22,823 bases of DNA, taken from the NCBI GenBank assembly GCA_009776965.1, contig WRMU01000003.1, positions 1 through 22,823 of the forward strand. The letters are read 5' to 3'. Origin of the DNA: Microgenomates group bacterium. Lineage in GTDB: Bacteria; Patescibacteriota; Microgenomatia; UBA1400; PJMF01. The notes below the pieces were generated by a model. The model was not told the origin of the DNA, searched no databases, and worked only from the letters and a program-made list of their open reading frames with translations. Position 1 is the stretch's first letter. Each line of letters opens with the position of its first letter. This document shows positions 1 to 7,420 of this stretch, piece by piece. The translations under genes and the position numbers were made by a program.

Positions 1-3000
1 GGCACATACCCCAAATCGCTAGTGCTGCCCATCATCGCCCCACTCATAGAGTCAAAAGAAATACTACCGATAGGCGACACATTGCTATGAGCAATCCTCG
101 CTTGCAGTCCATACTTATTACTCGTATTGTCTGGTTTCACTACGCCATTACTATTTACATAAGCGCCCTTATACAATGCATGCACATCCCCTCTCTCGGT
201 CAGCCTCTGCGCCAAAACTTGCACCAAAACGCTCTGTTCATTCAAAGGTTTGGTATGGTCGTATGTCACGTTCTCGTCTCGATCATTAACCGCGCTAATG
301 CTTCCCACTTGAGTCAGAATTACCCCCGCGCTATTGCTTGGTCCATCGCTCTTACAAGGAGTACGCCCCCGCAAAATCCTAGGGGTACAACTGCGATTTC
401 CCGCAACCCCAGTCTCTGTATAACCACTCAATCCCGCGAAATCATTAGTCCAGCTCGTCCCCCCAGCGCCATTAACCACATCCAAACACTGCGTTCCCTC
501 CAGACTAGTCATATTATTAGGCACTCTGTCGCGAATGTCACCGAAGCCATAAACATTCCCCCCCGAAACCTGCCACCAAGCGCTGGTATAGTCTTTATTC
601 ACCAGCGCATATATCCTCTTAGTGGTACAAACGTCATCTGCATTATTGACCGTCCAATCATATGAACAATTACCAAACTCACTTGCCGTTCCTCCCGAAG
701 CGTCTTTTAGCGTTAGGTTAGGACAAGTACAGTCGGAGGTGGTCTGCGTGGTATCGCCAGTAATTGTATTTTCAAAAGTGGCCGACATGCTCAGCGGGCT
801 AGTCAGGTTCTCCCCAAAATACATTTCCTTATAATCATTCGCGTTGATCCCGCTGAAAAAATCATTGCCATAAACCCCGCTCCCCGGAGGAGAATAGGTA
901 GCCAACGGGAAAGGATTACCGCTCACCCCCACCTCGCTATTACCCACACTACAGGCACTATTTCCACCCGCACCATCACCTCGATAAGTTGCTACCCGAT
1001 TAGCATCCTGATGCGCCACCACCCTAAAATCTGGCACAAAATAGATCAGCGGCTCCAAGGTCTTGCCATAGCAACTCACTCCTCGCCCGCTCCCGTCGCC
1101 TTCACAAACAAAAGAACAAGGATTTGCCTGACAAGCCGGCAAGCTCCTATATTCCGGACTATTACAGAACACCCAGCCATCTTTCGCGCTCACTTGAGAA
1201 CCTCCGTCCGCTATCCCGTCCAAAACCCAGTGGCCGTTTTTACCTGCATCCCCCCAGACATTAGCTCGTCCATTAACCCCGTCTCTCGCCGCCAACTGCG
1301 TCCAGAGTACTGCGCATTTATCTTCTGGGATAGGCACTCCACTGGGGCTCTTCTCAAACTTCTTCTGTGTCCCCGTCCCATCATCCGCGCTCACCTCCAC
1401 CACAAACCTCTCTGCTTTACACTCACAGGGATTAAAGTTGTGCGTCATCATACCCGCAACGCCGTCTAGCTCAACGCTCTCGCTCGCACACTCCGCCTCC
1501 CCAATTCTCCCCCCACTACCGCTAGTAGTACTATTTTCACTACTTAAATAAACCTTAAACGCCCTATTCTCTCCGCATCCACTCCCAAAATTAAACCCAA
1601 ACTCTCGATCGGTAATCGAATAATCATCATCAAATGTTGGGCTTACCGACAAGCTTCTCCCACATAGCCGCGTCTCCCCGCAGCCAGTCGCTGTTTCATC
1701 CGAGTCCCATTTGTTTTGGGCACATTCTGTCACTTTTCCATATGAAGGCCCTTGTCCCGGCACAGTCCAAACAGTAGGAGGAATACCTTCCCCTCCGCAA
1801 CAAGAACACGTTCTTACCGTCGTACAATCTGCCCACTGAGTATGATAACGATAGCTCCCAGTTTGAGAACCACCTCCTTTAGTATGACACTGATCATACC
1901 ATTCACAAGTATCCGCCGCGCTATCAATCTTAGGATCTTGGCACCTCTCAATATCCGCCTTACTCGGGCTATTATTGTGCGGTGTAGTTGAGCCAACTGT
2001 GCCAGAACGAGTAGAATAACACCCGCAGCCGACCCCCTGACAACTCTGCTGCGCCTGAGTCCAGCCCACACCTCCACGTGTCACCACATCAGGTCTCTCA
2101 ATCTCCTGCTTCCTCGCATTCCTCGTTGCCGAAACATTATTCGCCCCTTCCAGCGTCCCCACATTCGTCGCCGTCCCCATATCCACCCATCCTGCCGGAC
2201 AACTCGGCGCATCCACACAATAACCATGATCTTCTCCCGAAGTTGCTTCTCCCTGATCATCAGAATCCAAATGCCAGTAATAATAAGGGTTCGTCCCCGT
2301 CCCTCCCGCGCAATCCTGCACCCCACAATCCTCCTCTCCCTCGCTCGCCGCCATCCGCCATCCTTTCTGGTAGTAATAGCGGAAACCATCCTCCTGAGAT
2401 AGATACGGCCAACTCGGTAGCCTCATCTGCAAGAAATTGTTTCTACATTGAACCAAATTATTTTGATAAGTGCTATAGCATTCATTATTACACCGCTGAC
2501 GATAGTACTCAGTAGAGTAAACCGGATGTTGCCAATTACAATTAGACTCACACTGCACCGGCTTATGCACCGCATTACATGTCGAATTACAACTATTGTG
2601 AGTATTATTGCATTGATTTATACATGATTGTTGGTTCCACCAATTCCAACTCCAACCATAAGACCATTCATAATACTGACATTCCCAAGCAGACCAACCA
2701 GGAGGGCAAGAATTATTATTACCCTGACAGTTCTGAGCGCAAGTATTATACGTCGAAGTACAAGTGCTCGTACAACTATTATAAGGAGCCCAACAACCAT
2801 TTATACAATTATTTCTAGCCTGCAAGGCCTGATTTCTCAGTTGTTGTGCCGTGGACCAGCAACCATTAACACAACTCTGATAAATAGGTTGATTTATAGA
2901 TATGCATTCTGTATTGTCTGCATTATCACAGGCAGTCGGATTTGCCAAGCACTCCTCTCTATAAGCCAAGTATCCTCGCGTCCTGACACTCGTTTTGCTT

Positions 3001-6000
3001 ACTTCCCAATTGTTCTTCCCAGAAGCCTCGCTCACCATCGTCACTTCCTGCGGCTCATAAATTGTACACCCATCCCCACCGTTCACATCTTCCCCACACA
3101 TCTCCGTCTCCCATTCCTTGTCCGCCCCACTAATGCAACTGCGCTCATCAATATACATCCCGCTTCCGGGGCAATTACTACAGCGATAACACATCTCTCC
3201 CCTGCCATCATCCTCCAGATTATCCTCCACCCAAACACTCTCCTGTACTCCATAGCGCCCTGCTGGTTCATCATCGCAATAACCATCCACATAGGTCTGC
3301 GCCTCCCCCTCCGAAGCTGCCTCATAAACACTCAAATGTCCATACCCCTCAGAGGAACAAGTTTTCTTCTCACAAAACTGCCTCACCTCCTGTATGCTAT
3401 CATAGCAACGATAAAACTGATCATTATCACCCGCGCCCGGCGGCGTCTTACCTTTCGCTTCATAATAATTTTTCTCCACGTATGCCTGACAGTCCGCGTC
3501 CAAATTATCATTTTCCTTAAATCCACAATTCGCCAATCTCACTCCTGCCGGACAAAAAAGCGCCTCTGTCCCGTCCGCCTTTTCCCACATACAATCCACT
3601 GTCACCACCCCGCTACCGTCTGTCACGCAATCAATCTTCACCTCATCCGGAGCAAACTCCGGATCAGGATTACAAAAATACTTTTTCACTGGAATGCAGT
3701 CCGGAACCCTATCTATCACCTCCTGCCTAGTTTTATAACAAAGCTGCATCGTCGGAGTCGCCTTGCTCCAATCTCTGGGAGGATCATGCAAATCATAATG
3801 CCATTTTTTTAAGTTTTCCGCGCAAGCTTCCAGCCCTGCGTCAGTATTTTGATAGCCACATCCATCTATCGGGTCCCCTGCCTTACATCCAGCACATTCA
3901 AAATCAACCAAGCCATCTCCGTCCTCATCTCCACACCCCCCATTAGTCTCTCTTGGCCCTATGTCTGGATCGCAAAACCACAAATATTCAGTTACACATT
4001 CCGGAACTTCATCTGTCACCTCATCCTTACTTCCGTAGCACTTCAATTCTGGTTTGCTGCTATCCCATCCGCCTTCATAACCAGCAATTCCTCGATAGAA
4101 CTCATACCAAATATTATAACCACACTCCTCCTCTCCCGCCGAAGTCTTCGGATAGCCACTCTCCTCCAAATCATCTCCCTCCTTCCCCGATTCGGCCGGA
4201 GTTCCTCCGCTCGAGAGCGGATAAGTACAGTCCTCCTTAACGTTCCCCGATCCATCATCCTCACAATTACCATAGCTCTTACTCGCCCCATCAGCCGGAT
4301 CGCAATACCATAGGGGACCGCGCTCCTCCTTAATCTTAATCCCACACATATACGGATCCATCGCCGTCAAAATCGCCAAGCCATCAGCATCAATAATATA
4401 ATTATCATCGGATAGCCCATCATCCTCGTCCGTAAAATCTAGCTCATTATCCACACCGTTCCTATAAATATACGCCCCAGTCAAAACACCCGTTTCCCCA
4501 GCCTTAGCCAAAGCCCCAGCAATCCAAGCATTCACGTCATTTCCATATTCCGAAAACGACTCATTCTCGCCGGTAGGCATATAGCCATCAGGGATCTCGC
4601 TATCCGCCGGGCAAGCGTCATAATCAACTTTTATCCCACAAAGATACGGATCCGCCGCGCTAATTGGATCCACCACAGCCGCATCATCAGCTCCATAAGC
4701 ATAAGGATTTTTCTCATAATCCCATTCACCCCCTCCCACCAACTCTTTATAAAAATACAATCCGGTTACATCCGACCCCTCCGCGCCCGTCGGTGCCCTC
4801 CCCACGCTCTGCACATTTGCCAATGCTGCCTCAATTAGCGTCTGTAGCGACGACCCCACTCCACTATATCTCAGCCGATAGCCCGTAGGTATATAGCCGT
4901 CAAGCAGCTCATCATCCGGAGGACAAACATCGGCCTTGCAAAACTCCTCCACTTCTGCCTCCGTCCGATAGCAACTCAACCAGTCATCATTAATAATTCC
5001 AAAGTCAGCCGGCAGATTCTCCCCATAATATTGCCTTACATTACTGCCACAATTTACCAACCCTTCATCATCATCCTCATAACCACATCTATCTATCGGA
5101 TCACCAGCTTTACAACCGGCGCAGTCAGTCGCCGCATATCCAGTGCCGTCATCCGCGCAGCCTCCATTACTCTCCCTCGGCGTAAAAGTATTAGGATCGC
5201 AGAAAAAATAATTGCGTCTCGGTATCGGAGGCGGGCAATCAGCATCAAACAATTCATCAGGAGTACAAATAACCTCATCAGGCATTTTCCATTTCCACCA
5301 GTACTCATTCACCTTATTCCGACATTCCTCCCTTCCCTCAGGAGTATCCTGATACTTACTGTCAGTCTCTCTCGGCCCATCCGCAGGATGACATGACCAC
5401 ATCGGCACTCCATCCGGCGCACACAACTGACAATTCTTCTGATAGCCCTCAGCAATGGTGTAGGGATTTCCCGATACATTTCCCGCCGGACTCCAGCCCA
5501 GCTCGCATGCATCATCGGGATCTATCACCTGATAAGTCTTCCCGTCATCAGCTGTCCAAGATTCATTTTCCTCAGGTTTAGGACAGGGATTACGGTCATC
5601 ATCCTCAACCACCTTCACCGCAATGCTCCCCCAATTGGTGCATTTTTGCCACACACCGTCCCAAAGAATCCACGACTCATCACCAGTGCCACACTTATAG
5701 CGCACTTCTAGTACATCATTCGTATCCCTACAGAACCCAGTGCCTCCCTCCCAAGACGTACTCCACCCCCAGCAAGTCGCTGTCCCCGCAGTCTTCCAGC
5801 CGCCATAACTCCTTTCTTCATACCCATATCCCGAAGGTCGATAATTCTCAAACTCACCACTCGCCCCTTTGGCTCGGCTCGTCCCCGAAGTACAGGAACT
5901 GCTCACATTATTATTCCAAGGAATATAAAAACAAGTTAACATATCACCCATCAACCCATACACATAGTCCATTCGCTCCCCCACCGGAACATCACTCATA

Positions 6001-6149
6001 ATCGACGGCCAAGTCGAAATCTCCACACTATGTCTCTGACAGGCCGGCCGAGGATTGGGTTCATAAAACGCTGCCCGCACCATATTCTTCGTTGGTATCA
6101 AAAACAATACCGTCCACAAAGCTAGTACTGTTGCCATCTTATTTTGCAT
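1..6149 (-). CDS. Giant secreted Cys-rich modular protein, C-terminus beyond the left edge
   Basis: I read the minus-strand frame codon by codon: no stop occurs from 6149 to base 3, giving at least 2049 residues. The ATG at 6149 follows GGGAG by 9 bases and overlaps the upstream gene by 11 bases; a second ATG at 6137 is less well placed. Residues 1-26 look like a signal peptide (MQNK, hydrophobic stretch, cut near VRA|AF). The mature protein is rich in Asp, Gly, Cys, Trp and Tyr. Cys modules starting C-x-P lie at residues 253, 317, 616, 726 and 826; two DGYxPTG modules span 417-507 and 521-605; a CX3C ladder spans 1093-1224. Near 1858 a WWQVSGGNVYG strand motif resembles one I associate, from memory, with Patescibacteria surface proteins. 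The abundant Cys implies extracellular disulphides. It is probably a surface adhesin or structural protein; no enzymatic domain is recognised. The frame is certain, the function unknown. Confidence 0.9.
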   Translation of the reverse strand, partial: MQNKMATVLALWTVLFLIPTKNMVRAAFYEPNPRPACQRHSVEISTWPSIMSDVPVGERMDYVYGLMGDMLTCFYIPWNNNVSSSCTSGTSRAKGASGEFENYRPSGYGYEERSYGGWKTAGTATCWGWSTSWEGGTGFCRDTNDVLEVRYKCGTGDESWILWDGVWQKCTNWGSIAVKVVEDDDRNPCPKPEENESWTADDGKTYQVIDPDDACELGWSPAGNVSGNPYTIAEGYQKNCQLCAPDGVPMWSCHPADGPRETDSKYQDTPEGREECRNKVNEYWWKWKMPDEVICTPDELFDADCPPPIPRRNYFFCDPNTFTPRESNGGCADDGTGYAATDCAGCKAGDPIDRCGYEDDDEGLVNCGSNVRQYYGENLPADFGIINDDWLSCYRTEAEVEEFCKADVCPPDDELLDGYIPTGYRLRYSGVGSSLQTLIEAALANVQSVGRAPTGAEGSDVTGLYFYKELVGGGEWDYEKNPYAYGADDAAVVDPISAADPYLCGIKVDYDACPADSEIPDGYMPTGENESFSEYGNDVNAWIAGALAKAGETGVLTGAYIYRNGVDNELDFTDEDDGLSDDNYIIDADGLAILTAMDPYMCGIKIKEERGPLWYCDPADGASKSYGNCEDDGSGNVKEDCTYPLSSGGTPAESGKEGDDLEESGYPKTSAGEEECGYNIWYEFYRGIAGYEGGWDSSKPELKCYGSKDEVTDEVPECVTEYLWFCDPDIGPRETNGGCGDEDGDGLVDFECAGCKAGDPIDGCGYQNTDAGLEACAENLKKWHYDLHDPPRDWSKATPTMQLCYKTRQEVIDRVPDCIPVKKYFCNPDPEFAPDEVKIDCVTDGSGVVTVDCMWEKADGTEALFCPAGVRLANCGFKENDNLDADCQAYVEKNYYEAKGKTPPGAGDNDQFYRCYDSIQEVRQFCEKKTCSSEGYGHLSVYEAASEGEAQTYVDGYCDDEPAGRYGVQESVWVEDNLEDDGRGEMCYRCSNCPGSGMYIDERSCISGADKEWETEMCGEDVNGGDGCTIYEPQEVTMVSEASGKNNWEVSKTSVRTRGYLAYREECLANPTACDNADNTECISINQPIYQSCVNGCWSTAQQLRNQALQARNNCINGCWAPYNSCTSTCTSTYNTCAQNCQGNNNSCPPGWSAWECQYYEWSYGWSWNWWNQQSCINQCNNTHNSCNSTCNAVHKPVQCESNCNWQHPVYSTEYYRQRCNNECYSTYQNNLVQCRNNFLQMRLPSWPYLSQEDGFRYYYQKGWRMAASEGEEDCGVQDCAGGTGTNPYYYWHLDSDDQGEATSGEDHGYCVDAPSCPAGWVDMGTATNVGTLEGANNVSATRNARKQEIERPDVVTRGGVGWTQAQQSCQGVGCGCYSTRSGTVGSTTPHNNSPSKADIERCQDPKIDSAADTCEWYDQCHTKGGGSQTGSYRYHTQWADCTTVRTCSCCGGEGIPPTVWTVPGQGPSYGKVTECAQNKWDSDETATGCGETRLCGRSLSVSPTFDDDYSITDREFGFNFGSGCGENRAFKVYLSSENSTTSGSGGRIGEAECASESVELDGVAGMMTHNFNPCECKAERFVVEVSADDGTGTQKKFEKSPSGVPIPEDKCAVLWTQLAARDGVNGRANVWGDAGKNGHWVLDGIADGGSQVSAKDGWVFCNSPEYRSLPACQANPCSFVCEGDGSGRGVSCYGKTLEPLIYFVPDFRVVAHQDANRVATYRGDGAGGNSACSVGNSEVGVSGNPFPLATYSPPGSGVYGNDFFSGINANDYKEMYFGENLTSPLSMSATFENTITGDTTQTTSDCTCPNLTLKDASGGTASEFGNCSYDWTVNNADDVCTTKRIYALVNKDYTSAWWQVSGGNVYGFGDIRDRVPNNMTSLEGTQCLDVVNGAGGTSWTNDFAGLSGYTETGVAGNRSCTPRILRGRTPCKSDGPSNSAGVILTQVGSISAVNDRDENVTYDHTKPLNEQSVLVQVLAQRLTERGDVHALYKGAYVNSNGVVKPDNTSNKYGLQARIAHSNVSPIGSISFDSMSGAMMGSTSDLGYV
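2478..2873 (-). repeat. CX3C ladder with an 11-residue period inside the giant gene
   Basis: Residues 1093-1224 contain eight C-x3-C pairs. In the core, Cys fall at 1115, 1119, 1126, 1130, 1137, 1141 and 1148, spacing 4,7,4,7,4,7, an exact hendecad. The pair 1093/1097 is 22 residues earlier, so in the same register, and C[VI]NGCW is repeated at 1093 and 1115. Further pairs lie at 1176/1180, 1187/1191, 1200/1204 and 1220/1224. A Trp-rich patch separates the two halves. Confidence 0.8.
3357..5393 (-). repeat. Array of ~100-residue Cys-rich protein modules inside the giant gene
   Basis: Protein-level repeats begin C-[DHN]-P at residues 253, 317, 616, 726 and 826 and run to about residue 931. 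The shared pattern is CDPxxxPRE[ST]NGGC, then a D/G-rich loop, DC, GCGY, a helix with C and N, CY, EV, a closing Cys, then [FY]FC of the next copy. The segment GCKAGDPID-x-CGY occurs almost identically at residues 345-357 and about 754-766. Copies are diverged at DNA level, so the expansion is old. Confidence 0.75.
4335..4901 (-). repeat. Two tandem DGYxPTG...DPYxCGIK modules inside the giant gene
   Basis: Module 1 is residues 417-507 and module 2 residues 521-605. Both begin DGY[IM]PTG, contain an Ala-rich helix with ALA, a TG[LA]Y[FI]Y strand, an Asp-rich stretch, and end DPY[LM]CGIK. They are inserted between two copies of the C-x-P module. Similarity is clear by eye over their full length; no named family is recognised. 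Confidence 0.75.
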
Positions 6150-7299
6150 ATACTAACACTCCCGCTCTAATCGCATTACTAATATTATCGCTAGTAACTT
6201 GTGTCATTCCCAGCTCATTATCAGCTGCTACCGTCCGCACAAAAAACCCCACCTCAGCAGCTCCCAGCTCTCGATTTTGTTGCCGCAGGCCATTTACCTC
6301 ATTCATTTGCCATCTACCCATCTCGCTCCCCGCCTTATAATGCGCCAAATAACAAGTATCTCCCAAAATGTTCTCCTTCTCAGTCGATTTTAGCAATTTA
6401 TCCACCACCTCCCTTTTAGTTTTGTCTGTCACCCAATTATCGTCCATCATGATTGCTGTGGCTAAAGCGCAATCCTCCTCCTGTGTTCGCTCATTATCCC
6501 GCAGCGCCACCAAATAAAAAGTTAAAGCCTGCGTCAACAACTCTTGATATTTCCGCTCCGTCTCGCCAGAAAACTCTTTGCGCACCCACTCATCAGCGGC
6601 AAAATAAGCATAACGCCCCAACAACCCCACCCCCCAACCCGTCCTCTCCGACCATCCCAAAAACTCCTGCCAAATCTCATCATTGTCCCAATCATACCTG
6701 CGGATGTTCAAAATGCCATCCAGCTTCCGGCTATTCATAGCCCGCAATTCTTCCAAAGAATAATCCCATTCCGAAAATGATTCATTAGTGCTCTCTAAGC
6801 ACACTCTCCTAGCAATATTTTTGAATCTCTCCTCCAAAATATCATTATTCGCCACTTCATCCATAAAAATACAATTATAATAATCGTTTTGTACCATATA
6901 CTCATCCCCATCCAACAATTTCTCATAAGCCACCAAATCTCTTTGTAGCTCCACTCGCTCCGTCACGTCTCGAGTTAGTTCAAAATACTTCCACCTCGCC
7001 CAAATTACCGACATTCCCGCCCGATTACTCATATCTGATAGCTCGCACCATCGTCTCTCACCACTAGCGTCGCTATAACACACCCCAATATCAGTATACA
7101 TCCCTCGATGATCCCTTTGCAGTCGCAGATGCTCCAACACCGACTTAGCTGCCTCCAACTTATCTTGCCCGTTTACCTCCTCAGTGGTCCAATCCTCCGC
7201 CACTTCCCTTTCTCCCATATAGCGCCCTACCACCAAAAAACCTATTCCCAGCAAAACCAACAACCCCAAAACCACCACCAATCTCCGCATGCGCTTCAT
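6139..7299 (-). CDS. Membrane-anchored helical protein coupled to the giant secreted protein
   Basis: 386 residues. Residues 1-25 are a Lys/Arg start followed by one hydrophobic segment, so a signal anchor or uncleaved signal peptide, with the rest outside. The body is rich in Trp, Glu, Arg and Tyr and looks mostly alpha-helical, with several WARWKYF and YAYFAADEW-like helices reminiscent of an alpha/alpha barrel or TPR-like fold, but I cannot name a family. A few paired Cys (YNCIFMDEV, RRVCLES, EDCALA, GDTCYLAHY) fit an extracytoplasmic location. The TAA stop lies inside the start region of the giant gene, which begins 11 bases earlier on the same strand, so the two are translationally coupled and may act together, for example in export or display. 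The start codon sits 6 bases from a TGCTATGAT extended -10 box, so the message may be leaderless. Confidence 0.85.
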   Translation of the reverse strand: MKRMRRLVVVLGLLVLLGIGFLVVGRYMGEREVAEDWTTEEVNGQDKLEAAKSVLEHLRLQRDHRGMYTDIGVCYSDASGERRWCELSDMSNRAGMSVIWARWKYFELTRDVTERVELQRDLVAYEKLLDGDEYMVQNDYYNCIFMDEVANNDILEERFKNIARRVCLESTNESFSEWDYSLEELRAMNSRKLDGILNIRRYDWDNDEIWQEFLGWSERTGWGVGLLGRYAYFAADEWVRKEFSGETERKYQELLTQALTFYLVALRDNERTQEEDCALATAIMMDDNWVTDKTKREVVDKLLKSTEKENILGDTCYLAHYKAGSEMGRWQMNEVNGLRQQNRELGAAEVGFFVRTVAADNELGMTQVTSDNISNAIRAGVLVYAK

Positions 7300-7305
7300 A
7301 ATTTA

Positions 7306-7314
7306 ATCATAGCA
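7306..7314 (-). promoter_or_regulatory. Extended -10 promoter, probably leaderless
   Basis: Minus-strand TGCTATGAT (TG-n-TATGAT) with a weak TTGTTT -35 box 18 bases upstream. Only 6 bases separate the -10 box from the ATG at 7299, so transcription would start at or next to the start codon. Confidence 0.5.
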
Positions 7315-7361
7315 TAACCGCCAATCAAAAAACAAGTGCTCATTCAGCTTTTCTTAAGCAT

Positions 7362-7395
7362 AAAAAACCCGCTTTCATGATTGCATGAAAGCGGG
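7362..7395 (-). terminator. Rho-independent terminator after the stalk-domain gene
   Basis: A perfect 12-bp stem, CCCGCTTTCATG at 7368-7379 against CATGAAAGCGGG at 7384-7395, with a 4-base loop, is followed on the minus strand by six T (A run at 7362-7367). It lies 26 bases past the stop at 7421. Confidence 0.92.
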
Positions 7396-7420
7396 CAAAA
7401 TGTTTTTTGCTCTTTTTTAG

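Noticed and set aside
2628..3812. Long plus-strand open frame (394 codons) opposite the giant gene, and several shorter ones in 1-5600
   Set aside because: They are antisense to the fully open Cys-rich frame, have implausible Ile/Arg/Thr/Pro composition and no ribosome binding site. Strong strand skew creates such shadows.
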